From: DATEOR01 sp036279015
GTDB taxonomy: Bacteria > Actinomycetota > Thermoleophilia > Gaiellales > Gaiellaceae
Reading direction: 5' to 3'
DNA: 64,000 bases
NCBI GenBank assembly: GCA_036279015.1
Contig: DASUJY010000072.1
Location: 1 to 64,000, forward strand
Numbering within the stretch: position 1 is the stretch's first letter; each line of letters opens with the position of its first letter. The notes under the pieces are model-generated. The model ran no database searches. It saw only the letters and a program-made list of their open reading frames with translations, and was not told the DNA's origin. This document shows, piece after piece, positions 23,838 through 35,310 of the stretch. A program made the position numbers and the translations under genes.

Positions 23838-24719
23838 TCAGACGCGCAGGAAGCGGCGCAGGGTGATGCCGGAGCCGGCCGCACCGACCGCGAGCGCGAC
23901 GCCGACGAGGATCAGCGCCGTCAGCGGGAAGCTGAGCGCGTGCACGTCGTCCTCCCGGAAGGCGGTGCTGTGGCCCTCGATCACGGGCAGCGCGAGCTCC
24001 TTCGCCAGGACGAGCAGGACGACGGCCGCGATCGCCCCGATCAGGCCGCAGATCACCCCCTCGAGCATGAACGGCCCGCGCACGAACCAGTTCGACGCCC
24101 CGACGAGCTTCATCACCTCCACCTCTCGCCGCCGGGAGAAGATCGACAGACGGATCGTGTTCGCGATCAGGATCGTCGAGGCGATCATGAGGATGATCGA
24201 GCCGAGCAGGAAGATGTACTTGATCACGTTCGTGACCGAGAGGATCCGCTCGGTCTTCTTCTCGGCGTAGTCGACCTTGTCGACCCCCGCCGGGAGCGGC
24301 TCGAGCCGGTTGGCCAGGGCCGCGACCTGGTCGGCATCCTTCGGTGTCACCTCGAAGGCATTCGGAAGCGGGTTCCCCGGAAGGTTCTTGACGAGGTCGG
24401 GGTACTTCTCCTTCATCCGGGCGAGCGCGTCCTCCTTCGAGACGAAGACGACGTCCTTCGTCTCGGGAAAGCTCTCGAGCTTCGCGCCGACGGCGTTGAT
24501 CTGCGCCTGCGTGGCGTCGGGCTGCTGGACGAAGAAGACCTTGACCATGACGTCCTTGCGCACGTGGTCGGTCCACGAGTTCACCCACGAGAAGAGAGCG
24601 ATGAAGAGCCCGAGCAGGAACATGCCGATCAGCACGGTCATCGTCGCCGCCACGGTCGTGGAGATGTTTCCGCCGATCGAGCGAAAGGCCTCGCCGAAGA
24701 AGAGCTTCGCGCGCGGCAT
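23838..24719 (-). CDS. ftsX: Cell division protein FtsX
   Basis: 293 residues with the FtsX topology: one N-terminal helix (VAATMTVLIGMFLLGLFIALF), an extracytoplasmic loop of about 120 residues (KDVMVKVFFVQQ to DKVDYAEKK), then three helices in the C-terminal half. FSRRREVEVMKLVGASNWFVRGPF is the cytoplasmic motif that contacts FtsE. FtsEX controls cell-wall hydrolases at the septum, RipC-type enzymes in actinobacteria. It lies 6 bases downstream of ftsE. No hydrolase gene is adjacent. The S41 protease gene follows 40 bases later. Confidence 0.96.
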   Translation of the reverse strand: MPRAKLFFGEAFRSIGGNISTTVAATMTVLIGMFLLGLFIALFSWVNSWTDHVRKDVMVKVFFVQQPDATQAQINAVGAKLESFPETKDVVFVSKEDALARMKEKYPDLVKNLPGNPLPNAFEVTPKDADQVAALANRLEPLPAGVDKVDYAEKKTERILSVTNVIKYIFLLGSIILMIASTILIANTIRLSIFSRRREVEVMKLVGASNWFVRGPFMLEGVICGLIGAIAAVVLLVLAKELALPVIEGHSTAFREDDVHALSFPLTALILVGVALAVGAAGSGITLRRFLRV

Positions 24720-24725
24720 CTACAT

Positions 24726-25514
24726 CTAGTCGGTCGTGTACTGGCCGCGCCGCTCGTCGCGGACGACGTCGCCGCAGTCGAGTGCGATCACGCGCTTGCG
24801 CATCTTGTCGACCATCTCGCGATCGTGCGTCGCCATGAGGACGGTGGTGCCGGTTCGGTTGATCCGGTAGAGAAGCTGCATGATCCCGACCGAGGTGTCG
24901 GGGTCGAGATTCCCCGTCGGCTCGTCGCAGATGAGGAGCGGCGGATGGTTGACGAACGCGCGCGCGATCGAGACCCGCTGCTGCTCGCCGCCCGACAGCT
25001 CGTCGGGGAGCGAGTTCATCTTGCCGGAGAGGCCGACCAGCGCCAGCACCTCCGGCACCTTGGTCCGGATCGCGCGCTTCGGCTCGCCCTGTACCTTGAG
25101 CGCGTAGGCGACGTTCTCGGAGGCGGTCCGGTTCGGGAGCAGCTTGAAGTCCTGGAAGACGCAGCCGATGTTGCGGCGCAGCATCGGGACCTTCGAGCTC
25201 TTCAGGCGGGCGAGCTCACGGCCGCCGACGATGATCCGGCCCGCCGTCGGCTCGAGCTCCTTGAGGAGCAGGCGCATGATCGTCGACTTGCCCGAGCCGG
25301 AGGGCCCGACCAGGAAGACGAACTCTCCCTTCTCGATCACGAACGAGGCGTCGCGCAGCGCGACGACGTGCGGGTCGTAGACCTTGCGCACCTCCTCGAA
25401 GCAGATCATCGGCGAGCTCGCCGGGGCCGGTGCGTGCCCGTTTCCGTTCAACGGCGCCGCGACGGGCGCCTCGGAGGCTTCCTGGACGCGTTCTGAAAGA
25501 TGGGTTTCCTGCAC
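24726..25514 (-). CDS. ftsE: Cell division ATP-binding protein FtsE
   Basis: Up to 262 residues from GTG 25514. An internal ATG at 25409 (ICFEEVRKVYD) would give 227 residues, the usual FtsE length, so the 35-residue Pro/Ala-rich leader may not be translated. Neither start has a strong Shine-Dalgarno. Walker A is GPSGSGKST, Q-loop CVFQDFKLLP, signature LSGGEQQRVSIARA, Walker B LLICDEPTGNLD, H-loop TVLMATHDREMV. FtsE drives FtsX conformational change at the division site. The ftsE-ftsX-ctpA-rnr-smpB series forms a tightly packed block. Confidence 0.96.
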   Translation of the reverse strand: MQETHLSERVQEASEAPVAAPLNGNGHAPAPASSPMICFEEVRKVYDPHVVALRDASFVIEKGEFVFLVGPSGSGKSTIMRLLLKELEPTAGRIIVGGRELARLKSSKVPMLRRNIGCVFQDFKLLPNRTASENVAYALKVQGEPKRAIRTKVPEVLALVGLSGKMNSLPDELSGGEQQRVSIARAFVNHPPLLICDEPTGNLDPDTSVGIMQLLYRINRTGTTVLMATHDREMVDKMRKRVIALDCGDVVRDERRGQYTTD

Positions 25515-25598
25515 CGGAAAAGAAGGAGCGCCCTGGGCACGAGCGCGCCGGTCACGTGGCTTACCAGCGGCGGAGTCTAGCGCATCCTTCGGCGGCTC

Positions 25599-26712
25599 TC
25601 ACCCTCTACCCCCGCTAGTTGCAGCTGTTTTCAGGAGATATGCCTGGATGAAGGGGTCGAGGTTGCCGTCGAGGACGCCCTGCGTGTTGCCCTCTTCGAC
25701 GTCGGTGCGGTGGTCCTTGACCAGCTGGTAGGGGTGGAGGACGTAGCTGCGGATCTGGCTGCCGAAGCCGGTCGTCATCACCTCGCCGCGCTCCCGCGCC
25801 AGCTCCTCCTCGCGTCGCTCCTGCTCGAGCTCGGCGAGCCGGCTCCGCAGGATCTTGAGCGCTGTCGTCTTGTTCGAGAGCTGCGAGCGCTCGTTCTGGA
25901 CGCTGACGACGATCCCACTGGGCAGGTGCGTGATCCGCACCGCCGAGTCCGTCTTGTTGACGTGCTGGCCGCCGGCGCCGCTCGCGCGATAGGTGTCGAT
26001 CCGCAGGTCGGACTCGTCGATCTCGGTTCCTTCCCCGTCCGAGACGAGCGGGCTGACGATCACCTGGGCGAAGGACGTGTGGCGGCGGTGCGCCTGGTCG
26101 AACGGAGAGAGGCGGACGAGGCGGTGGACGCCGCGCTCGGCCTTCAGCACTCCGTAGGCGTTCTCGCCGGAGACGGTGAAGGCGGCGGACTTGAGGCCCG
26201 CCTCCTCTCCCGGCGAGGCTTCCAGGAGCTCGGTCTTGTAGCCGCGCGCCTCCGCCCAGCGCAGGTACATGCGCAGAACCATCTCCGCCCAGTCCTGGGC
26301 GTCCGTCCCTCCTTCGCCGGCATGGATCGAGACGACGGCGTCGCCGGAGTCGTACTCGCCGGAGAAGAGCGCCTCCTCCTGGAGGCGCTCGAGCTCGCGC
26401 TTGAGCGCCGCGACGCTCTCCGCGACTTCTTCGAGCTCTCCGTCCTCCGAGGCGAGTCCGGCGAGCTCGTTCAGGTCGGTCGACTCGCGGGTGAGGCCGT
26501 CGTAGCGCTCGCGCCGGCGCGCGAGCCGCGCGTGCTCGGCCGAGATCTTCGCTGCCCGCTCCCGGTCGTCCCAGAAGCCGGGCGCTCCCATCGCCTCCTC
26601 GAGCTCGGCGACGCGGACGCTCAGGGCGTCCGGGTCAAAGGTAATCACGGACCCAGTCCAGCTGGGCCCTGATTTCCTCCAGGTCTCGCTCGACGGCGGC
26701 GCGGTCGGCCAC
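25599..26712 (-). CDS. prfB: Peptide chain release factor 2, with programmed +1 frameshift
   Basis: RF2 recognises UAA and UGA stops and releases the nascent chain. Translation starts at GTG 26712, the only start after the in-frame stop of the preceding methyltransferase. It reads 25 codons ending in RDYL, then meets UGA at 26635-26637. A +1 slip on CTT continues at GAC (26636) for 345 more codons, 370 residues in all. The stop-reading motif is LSPFDQAHRRH (SPF type, so RF2 and not RF1). The catalytic loop is GAGGQHVNKTDSAVR with GGQ. The main frame alone lacks the N-terminal helix that the short first frame supplies. The gene lies between a methyltransferase gene and ftsE. Confidence 0.95.
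26635..26640 (-). promoter_or_regulatory. RF2 programmed frameshift site (CTT TGA)
   Basis: The slippery codon CTT (26638-26640) is followed by the in-frame stop TGA (26635-26637) and C, exactly the CUU-UGA-C of E. coli prfB, and the codons before it read Arg-Asp-Tyr-Leu against Arg-Gly-Tyr-Leu in E. coli. Low RF2 lets the ribosome slip to complete RF2. The usual AGGGGG stimulator a few bases upstream is not evident; only GGACTGGG lies further back. Confidence 0.9.
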
Positions 26713-26727
26713 AGGTGGATCGTACCG

Positions 26728-27294
26728 TCAGCGGGTGCCGACGAAGCGGAAGCCGATCTCCCGCAGCTTCTTCGTCCGGATGAGGTTGCGCTCCTCCTCC
26801 TCGGTCACGGCCGCGTGCGCTTCCCGGAAGAGATAGGGCTCCCGGGTGAGCGTGCGGCGGGTGAAGCGCTCGTCCAGCCAAGGGATCATCGCTTCCGACG
26901 TGTGCAGTCCGCGGTGCTCCTCGTGCCAGTCGGCGTGGTCGAGCCCCACCGCGGCGGCTGACTTTGCATCGAGGCGCTCCCAGGCGAACTCGTCGACGGC
27001 CAGGGTGCCGCCCGGCGCGAGCAGGCCGGCGATCTTGTCCAGAGCGGCGGGCAAGTCGTGGACGTGGTGGAGCGAGCTGCTCGCGACGACGGCGTCGAAC
27101 GACCCGGGCTCGTCGAGCTCTTCGATCGTCGTGCGGCGAAAGAGCGGCCCCGCCGGCGCCTTGGGGTCGATCGCGACGACGTCGTAGCCCGCTCCCGCCA
27201 ACGCCTTCGCGAGCTCACCGGCGCCGCAGCCGACCTCGAGCACGCGCGCCGGCGGAGCAGGAAGCTCGGCCAGAAGAAACTCGTCCACCCGCAT
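26728..27294 (-). CDS. Class I SAM-dependent methyltransferase, substrate unknown
   Basis: 188 residues. Motif I is VLEVGCGAGELAKALAGAGYDVVAIDP (about residues 18-44) with the acidic residue that binds the ribose of SAM. Motif IV region is FDAVVASSSLHHVHDLPAALDKIAGLLAPGGTLAVDEFAWERL, a layout typical of Methyltransf_11/UbiE-like small-molecule methyltransferases. The C-terminal half (HEEHRGLHT to IRTKKLREIGFRF) probably shapes the substrate pocket. It is upstream of prfB by 15 bases and likely co-transcribed, but I see no mechanistic link to release factors, whose methyltransferase prmC is elsewhere. Confidence 0.85.
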   Translation of the reverse strand: MRVDEFLLAELPAPPARVLEVGCGAGELAKALAGAGYDVVAIDPKAPAGPLFRRTTIEELDEPGSFDAVVASSSLHHVHDLPAALDKIAGLLAPGGTLAVDEFAWERLDAKSAAAVGLDHADWHEEHRGLHTSEAMIPWLDERFTRRTLTREPYLFREAHAAVTEEEERNLIRTKKLREIGFRFVGTR

Positions 27295-27495
27295 GCCTTC
27301 AAGTCTTAGCGGAACGACGGCGAGAAAGTTCCAAAGTTGTCACAGTTTTCACTTGACGCCGTGCGGTGTCGGACACCGTTCGGTTGGCGCCGCGGGCTGG
27401 GCGTCGGAAGACCGCTTCACGACTGGGATCGAGCGTCGCGCCGAGGGTGGATCGCTATCGGCAGAGATCGCGGCGCAGCCGAAGATTTCGCCCGA

Positions 27496-30165
<2,670 letters not shown>

Positions 30166-30184
30166 CAGTTCAGGGTACCGGTTG

Positions 30185-30673
30185 TCACAGCGGGTCTATG
30201 CCGACTTCCCAGAGGCGACCGTCGAGCCGCGTGGCCCGCAGCACATAGGCACGGTAGCGGCCGCCGGCGCCCTCCTCGAGCCCGGGAACGAGGTCGGCCG
30301 TCGGCCGCCCGTCGATCTCCAGGGCCCGCTCTCCCTCTTCGGTCACGGTCAGCATCAGCTCGTCGCCTTCCGTATCGGCAGGAAGCTCCACGACCTCGAT
30401 GGCAACCGCGCCGACGGCCCAGGTGCCGCCCTCGTGGCGGACGCCGGCCGCCCGGTACGGCGGGTCGATCGCGGCCGCGAGCGCCTCCGCGAGGCAGCCC
30501 GCCGGCGCCTCGTCCCCGCCCACGTGGATCGGCGCGCGGCCGGCGACGCCGACGAAGGCGCACGTGTCCCCGGCCGAGCCGCAGCTCGCGGTCACGACGG
30601 CATCCCACTCGCGGGTGCGCGGGATCCCGGAGATGCCCGCCTCCACCCAGCGAAAGGCGCGGGGATCGATCAG
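30185..30673 (-). CDS. Conserved-looking hypothetical protein between hpf and secA
   Basis: 162 residues if it starts at CTG 30673, which overlaps the hpf stop as CTGA. A GTG at 30646 would give 153 residues. It has acidic/hydrophobic alternating strands (GDELMLTVTEEGERALEIDGRP, GGRYRAYVLRATRLDGRLWEVGID), two cysteines near residues 35 and 42, and no signal peptide or membrane segment. The codon pattern is like its neighbours. I do not recognise a family. Its position directly after the ribosome-hibernation gene and 20 bases before secA suggests co-expression only. Confidence 0.6.
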   Translation of the reverse strand: MIDPRAFRWVEAGISGIPRTREWDAVVTASCGSAGDTCAFVGVAGRAPIHVGGDEAPAGCLAEALAAAIDPPYRAAGVRHEGGTWAVGAVAIEVVELPADTEGDELMLTVTEEGERALEIDGRPTADLVPGLEEGAGGRYRAYVLRATRLDGRLWEVGIDPL

Positions 30674-31209
30674 GAGAGCTGGGGCTCGATCAGCCCGTAG
30701 TTGCCGTCGCGGCGGCGGTAGACGACGTTCACCTCGATCGTCTCCGCGTTCTGAAAGACGAAGAAGTCGTGGCCGACGAGCTCGAGCTGGAGGACTGCCT
30801 CCTCCGGGCTCATCGGCTTCACCGGGAACTGCTTCGTCTTCACGATCAAGGGCGAGTCCTCGTCCGGGACCACGGGCCGGCCCTCGACCGGGTGGGAGTT
30901 CCTGGCCGACCCGCGGCGGCGCTTCTCGCGGTAGCGGCGCGCCTGGCGCTCGAGCTTGTCGACGAGCTGGTCGATCGAGGCCTTCATGTCGGTCGAGCTC
31001 TCGCGGGCGCGGAGCACCGGCCCCTTCGTCCAGATCGTCGCCTCGGCGACCTGGTTCTCGGAGATGGAGGGGTTCTTCTCGATCTGAAGCTCGAGCTCGA
31101 GCCGCGCAGCGTCGTTCAGATGCTTGTCGAGCTTGCCGAGCTTCTGGAGGGCGTAGTCCTTGAGGGAATCCGTCACGTCGACGTTTTTCCCCTTCACCTG
31201 AAGTCGCAC
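30670..31209 (-). CDS. hpf: Long-form ribosome hibernation promoting factor HPF
   Basis: 179 residues. The N-terminal S30AE/YfiA domain (about residues 1-100) starts MRLQVKGKNVDVTDSLKDYA and has LGKLDKHLND and the basic helix IDQLVDKLERQARRYREKRRR. A linker leads to the C-terminal dimerisation domain (about residues 125-179) with MSPEEAVLQLELVGHDFFVF and VNVVYRRRDGNYGLIEP, diagnostic of long HPF that joins 70S ribosomes into 100S dimers. Expression is expected in stationary phase or stress. It follows the comF-like gene by about 55 bases. Confidence 0.95.
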   Translation of the reverse strand: MRLQVKGKNVDVTDSLKDYALQKLGKLDKHLNDAARLELELQIEKNPSISENQVAEATIWTKGPVLRARESSTDMKASIDQLVDKLERQARRYREKRRRGSARNSHPVEGRPVVPDEDSPLIVKTKQFPVKPMSPEEAVLQLELVGHDFFVFQNAETIEVNVVYRRRDGNYGLIEPQLS

Positions 31210-31263
31210 CGAAGCCTCCTCGTCGGGGTCGCTCTGAATCTACCGCATCGCCGCGCGGCGAAA

Positions 31264-31956
31264 TCACCGCCGCACCGTTCGCGCAAACGTGACGACGTGG
31301 ACGCTCCGGGCGCCCGCGCGGCGAAGCTCCGTGGCTGCCGCGCCCACGGTCGCGCCCGTCGTGTAGACGTCGTCGACGAGCACGAGGCGCCCCGGAGGCG
31401 TCCCGGCGGCCGCGAACGACCCGCGCACGTTCCGGCGCCGCTCCTCACGCGAGAGCCCCCGCTGCGGCCGGGCCGGCTCTCTCCGCACGAGGAGCCTCGC
31501 GAGCGGGAGCTGCCAGAGCGATGCGAGCTCCCGCGCGAGCGCCTCGGCCGCGTTCTGGCCGCGCTTCAGGCTGCGGTCGGGGTCGCCCGGCACGAAGGTG
31601 AGCGCGTCGGCCGGCGGGCGCGGCACCGTCGTCCCGGCGAGGTCTGCGAACTCCCGCGCGAGCGAGCGGAGGCCGCGCTCCTTCCACGCTGCGACGAGGG
31701 GGCGTGCAGGCCCCTCGTAGGCGACCGCGGCGCGGGCAGTCGCGAAGGCGAGGCGCCGGCCGGCGCACTCGCGGCAGCGCTCGACGGGCCACGCGGTGGG
31801 CGCGCCACAGCGGGCGCAGAGCGGCCCTTCGAGCCGCCGAAGCGCCGCCAGGCAGGCGCCGCAGAGAAGCTCCTCCCCGCCCCCGCACGCCGCGCAGCGC
31901 CGCGGCAGGACGACGTCGAGGAGGCGAAGCGCGCGCGCTGCGAAGATCGGCCCCAT
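31264..31956 (-). CDS. ComF-family phosphoribosyltransferase-like protein
   Basis: 230 residues. The N-terminal zinc finger has four-cysteine spacing typical of ComF: CAAC, then CGAC, CARCG and CREC (residues about 21-65). The C-terminal type I phosphoribosyltransferase fold contains the PRPP loop RLVLVDDVYTTGATVG (about residues 190-205) and the RGQNAAEALARELA segment. ComF is needed for DNA uptake in Bacillus and Haemophilus, but homologues are found in many non-competent bacteria with unclear roles. No other competence gene is in the window. Located upstream of hpf on the same strand. Confidence 0.88.
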   Translation of the reverse strand: MGPIFAARALRLLDVVLPRRCAACGGGEELLCGACLAALRRLEGPLCARCGAPTAWPVERCRECAGRRLAFATARAAVAYEGPARPLVAAWKERGLRSLAREFADLAGTTVPRPPADALTFVPGDPDRSLKRGQNAAEALARELASLWQLPLARLLVRREPARPQRGLSREERRRNVRGSFAAAGTPPGRLVLVDDVYTTGATVGAAATELRRAGARSVHVVTFARTVRR

Positions 31957-32022
31957 ACCCGCCCCTGCGTGGGATAGCGGGCCGCGGCGCGCGGGTGGCG
32001 CGCCGATCGTGCCGGCTTCGCC

Positions 32023-33051
32023 TTAAGAGGCCGACGCGCCCGCCGGATAACGGAGCAGCGCGTCCGCGAGCTTGGAGGCGTCGCCGAAGATACCGGCGAT
32101 CGCGAGGCCCTCGTCGGGAACGGCGGTGCCCGGGAAGAGTGCAGCGCTCCTGATGGCTGCCCCGGCTCCGACGCGGCATTCGGCCCCGATCGCCGCCGGG
32201 CCGCGAATCTGGGCGCCCTTTTCGATCACGACATTGGGGCCGAGCACGATCGGGCCGTCGAGCTGGGCGGAGGCGTCGACCTGCCAGCCGGCCTCGGCCC
32301 AGACACCCGGTGCGATCTCCTCGCCGGCGCTGTCGATGCGAACGTGCCCGAGCACGGCGTCGAGGATCGTGTTCCGGAGCTCCTCGAGGTCGCCGACGTC
32401 GTTCCAGTAGGCCATCGTCGTGTACGCGTAGATCTCCTCGTTCCCGGTGACGAGGTTCGGCCAGATGTCGCTGCCGAAGTCGACGAAGGTGTCGGCGGGG
32501 ATCCGCTCGAGCAGCTCGGGCTCGATCACGTAGACACCGCAGTTGGCGAGGTCGGAGCGCGCTTCGTCACGCGTCGGCTTCTCCTGGAAGCCGCGCACGC
32601 GCGTGTCGCGGTCGAGGATGACGACCCCGTACGCGCTCGGGTCGCTGACCGGCTTGACGGTCAGCGTCGCCAGCGCCCCGGTGCGCCGGTGGTGGCCGAG
32701 GAGCGCGGTCACGTCGACGTCATGCAGCCCGTCCCCCGAGGTGACGAGGATCGTCTCATCACCCCAGAAGTCCTCGAGCTTCTTCGTCCCGCCGGCCGTG
32801 CCGAGCAGCTCCGGCTCGTGCGACCACCGAATCGACATGTCGAGCGAGGACCCGTCGCCGAAGTACTTCTCGATCATCTCGGGAAAGGCGTGCACGTTGA
32901 TGCCCACCTCACGCACCTCGTGGCGGTGGAGCAGGTTCAGGAGGTGGTGGAGCACCGGTCGATTGGCGACCGGCATCATCGGCTTCGGCAGGAAGTCGGT
33001 CAGAGGCCTGAGGCGCGTGCCGAGGCCCGCCGCCATCACCATGGCCTTCAA
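32023..33051 (-). CDS. NDP-sugar nucleotidyltransferase (mannose-1-phosphate guanylyltransferase-like)
   Basis: 342 residues from TTG 33051, which overlaps the mtnA stop as TTGA. The nucleotide-binding signature AAGLGTRLRPLTDFLPKP is at residues about 7-24, with GTAGGTKKLED and the metal-site LVTSGDGLHDVD, then GFQEKP and FVDFGSDIWP. The C-terminal 90 residues form a left-handed beta-helix (IVLGPNVVIEKGAQIRGPAAIGAEC). This layout matches GDP-mannose and related NDP-sugar pyrophosphorylases, making an activated sugar for glycans. It is chained to mtnA by overlap, but the other sugar genes are 2-4 kb upstream in the same direction. Confidence 0.85.
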   Translation of the reverse strand: MKAMVMAAGLGTRLRPLTDFLPKPMMPVANRPVLHHLLNLLHRHEVREVGINVHAFPEMIEKYFGDGSSLDMSIRWSHEPELLGTAGGTKKLEDFWGDETILVTSGDGLHDVDVTALLGHHRRTGALATLTVKPVSDPSAYGVVILDRDTRVRGFQEKPTRDEARSDLANCGVYVIEPELLERIPADTFVDFGSDIWPNLVTGNEEIYAYTTMAYWNDVGDLEELRNTILDAVLGHVRIDSAGEEIAPGVWAEAGWQVDASAQLDGPIVLGPNVVIEKGAQIRGPAAIGAECRVGAGAAIRSAALFPGTAVPDEGLAIAGIFGDASKLADALLRYPAGASAS

Positions 33052-34019
33052 GGCAGCGACTCCGCGTAGGGCGGCCGGTGCACGCCCTCCTCGGTGACGA
33101 TCGCGGTGATGAGCTCGGCGGGCGTCACGTCGAAGGCCGGGTTCCGGGCCTCGAAGCGGCTGCTCACCTCACCCGGGTCACGCTCCTCGATCGGGATGTC
33201 CGCGCCCGTCGCGGCGGCGCGGTCGAGCGTCGAGGTCGGTGCGACGACGTAGAACGGAAGCTCGTGGTGCGAGGCCAGGACCGCGAGCGCGTAGGTGCCG
33301 ATCTTGTTGGCCGTGTCGCCGTTTCGGGCGATCCGGTCGGCGCCCGTGATCACCTGCGTCACCTCGCCGCGCGCCATCAGCGAGGCGGCGGCCGAGTCGG
33401 CGATCACGCTCGCCGGAATGCCGGCCCGCTCGAGCTCCCACGCGGTGAGGCGCCCGCCCTGGAGGAGCGGTCTCGTCTCGTCGACGAAGACGTGCGTCAC
33501 GAGCCCGCGCGCGAAGCCCGCCTTCACCGCCCCGAGCGCGGAGCCGTACCCGCCCGTTGCGAGACCGCCCGCGTTGCAGTGCGTGAGCGGGGAGGCGCCG
33601 TCCTCGAGGAGGCCGGCGGCATGCTCCCCCATGCGCCGACAGCGCGCCACCTCGGCGCTGTGGAGCTCGCGGGCGCGCTCCGCGAGGTCGCCGTCCGCGG
33701 AGCGCATCTCGGCGATCGCCCAGGGGAGGTTGACCGCGGTCGGGCGCGCAGCGACGAGAACCTCCGCGGCCTCGTCGAGGTCTTCTCCGCGCTCCGCGGC
33801 GAGCGCGTAGCCGTACGCCGCCGCCACGCCGATCGCCGGGGCGCCGCGGATGACCATCGTCCGGATCGCGTCCGCCACCTCGGCGGCCGAGCGGCACTCG
33901 ACCTCGATCTCCTCCTCCGGCAGCCGCCGCTGGTCGAGGAGGACGACGGTGTCCCCCTCCAGACGAACGATCTCCTCCGGGCGCAGGTCGACCGACCCGC
34001 CCGCGAACCGCGGTCTCAT
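33048..34019 (-). CDS. mtnA: S-methyl-5-thioribose-1-phosphate isomerase MtnA
   Basis: 323 residues. Family motifs: TMVIRGAPAIGVAAAYGYAL, the catalytic Cys in LTHCNAGGLATGGYGSALG (about residue 148) and the catalytic Asp in ITGADRIARNGDTANKIGTYALA (about residue 227). The enzyme converts methylthioribose-1-phosphate to methylthioribulose-1-phosphate in methionine salvage. It directly follows ahcY, another enzyme handling SAM by-products. No other salvage gene (mtnP, mtnB, mtnC, mtnD) is in the window. Its stop overlaps the nucleotidyltransferase start by four bases. Confidence 0.95.
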   Translation of the reverse strand: MRPRFAGGSVDLRPEEIVRLEGDTVVLLDQRRLPEEEIEVECRSAAEVADAIRTMVIRGAPAIGVAAAYGYALAAERGEDLDEAAEVLVAARPTAVNLPWAIAEMRSADGDLAERARELHSAEVARCRRMGEHAAGLLEDGASPLTHCNAGGLATGGYGSALGAVKAGFARGLVTHVFVDETRPLLQGGRLTAWELERAGIPASVIADSAAASLMARGEVTQVITGADRIARNGDTANKIGTYALAVLASHHELPFYVVAPTSTLDRAAATGADIPIEERDPGEVSSRFEARNPAFDVTPAELITAIVTEEGVHRPPYAESLP

Positions 34020-34029
34020 GCCCGGATTC

Positions 34030-35301
34030 TTACGTGCCCTCGTCCCAGGAGGCCAGGTACTTGGCCTGTTCCTCGGTGAGCTCGTCGATCTCGACGCCCG
34101 TCGCCTCGAGCTTCAAGCGTGCGATCTCGCGATCGATCTCCTCCGGGACGACGTAGACCTTCGGCTCGAGCTCGCCGGCGTTCGCGACCACGTACTCGGC
34201 CGAAAGCGCCTGGTTGGCGAAGCTCATGTCCATGACCGAGGCAGGATGCCCCTCCGCGGCGCTGAGGTTCACGAGTCGCCCGTCCGCGATGATGTAGATC
34301 CGGCGCCCGTCCCCGAGCAGGAACTCCTCGACGAACGGCCGCGCCGTCCGCGTCTCGCTCGCGAGCCGCCGCAGGGCGGGCAGCTCGATCTCGACGTTGA
34401 AATGGCCTGTGTTCGCGAGGATGGCACCGTCCTTCATGCGCTCGAAGTGGCGCTCCGCGAGGACATGCTTGTCGCCCGTGGCGGTGCAGAAGATGTCGCC
34501 TACCTCCGCCGCTCGCTCGGTCGTCATGACGTCGAAGCCGTCCATGAGTGCCTCGAGGGCTCGGAGCGGATCGACCTCGGTCACGATCACGAGCGCCCCC
34601 ATCCCGCGGGCCCGCATCGCGACGCCGCGGCCGACCCAGCCGTAGCCGCAGACGACGAAGCGCCGGCCGGCGAGGAGGACGTTGGTCGCCCGCACGATGC
34701 CGTCGATCGTCGACTGGCCGGTGCCGTAGCGGTTGTCGAAGAGATGCTTCGTCTTCGCCTCGTTCACCGCCACGATGGGGAAGCCGAGCTTCCCGTCGGC
34801 CTCGAGCGCTCGCAGCCGGATGACCCCCGTGGTCGTCTCCTCCGTGCCGCCGATGATCTCTCCGAGCTGGTCGGGCCGCTTCGAATGGAGGACGCCGATC
34901 ACGTCGGCGCCGTCGTCCATCGTCATATGCGGGTGGTGGTCGACGGCAGCCGTGATGTGCGAGTAGTACGTGTCGTCGTCCTCGCCCTTGATCGCGAAGA
35001 CGGGCACGCCGTACTCGGCCACGAGCGCAGCGGCGACGTCGTCCTGCGTCGAGAGGGGATTCGAGGCGCAGAGGAGGACGTCGGCGCCGCCCGCCTGCAA
35101 GGTCCGGGCGAGGTTCGCGGTCTCCGTCGTCACGTGCAGGCACGCCGAGACGCGGTACCCCTCGAGCGGGCGCTCGCGCTCGAAGCGCTCGCGAATCGCC
35201 GCGAGAACCGGCATCTGCCGATCGGCCCACTCGATCCTCGTGACGCCCGCGGGAGCGAGCGCCAGATCACGCACGTCGTGCTCAGGTGTCGTCGTCGCCA
35301 C
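34030..35301 (-). CDS. ahcY: Adenosylhomocysteinase
   Basis: 423 residues from GTG 35301. NAD-dependent hydrolase motifs: VNEAKTKHLFDNRYGTGQST (the Lys and Asn contact adenosine), DGIVRATNVL, and the Rossmann turn GYGWVGRGVAMRARGMGA. The C-terminus stops at EQAKYLASWDEGT and lacks the longer tail with the KPDHYRY ending of eukaryotic and many bacterial enzymes, so it is the short, archaeal/Thermotoga-like form. It splits S-adenosylhomocysteine into adenosine and homocysteine, the substrate of the MetE-like pair at 40861-42914. It lies 11 bases upstream of mtnA and 10 bases after the cupin gene. Confidence 0.97.
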   Translation of the reverse strand: MATTTPEHDVRDLALAPAGVTRIEWADRQMPVLAAIRERFERERPLEGYRVSACLHVTTETANLARTLQAGGADVLLCASNPLSTQDDVAAALVAEYGVPVFAIKGEDDDTYYSHITAAVDHHPHMTMDDGADVIGVLHSKRPDQLGEIIGGTEETTTGVIRLRALEADGKLGFPIVAVNEAKTKHLFDNRYGTGQSTIDGIVRATNVLLAGRRFVVCGYGWVGRGVAMRARGMGALVIVTEVDPLRALEALMDGFDVMTTERAAEVGDIFCTATGDKHVLAERHFERMKDGAILANTGHFNVEIELPALRRLASETRTARPFVEEFLLGDGRRIYIIADGRLVNLSAAEGHPASVMDMSFANQALSAEYVVANAGELEPKVYVVPEEIDREIARLKLEATGVEIDELTEEQAKYLASWDEGT

Positions 35302-35310
35302 GCTGGGATT

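Noticed and set aside
25599..26648. prfB as a gene starting at GTG 26648
   Set aside because: That start would lack the conserved N-terminal helix; the CTT-TGA-C slip site and the short first frame explain the full protein.
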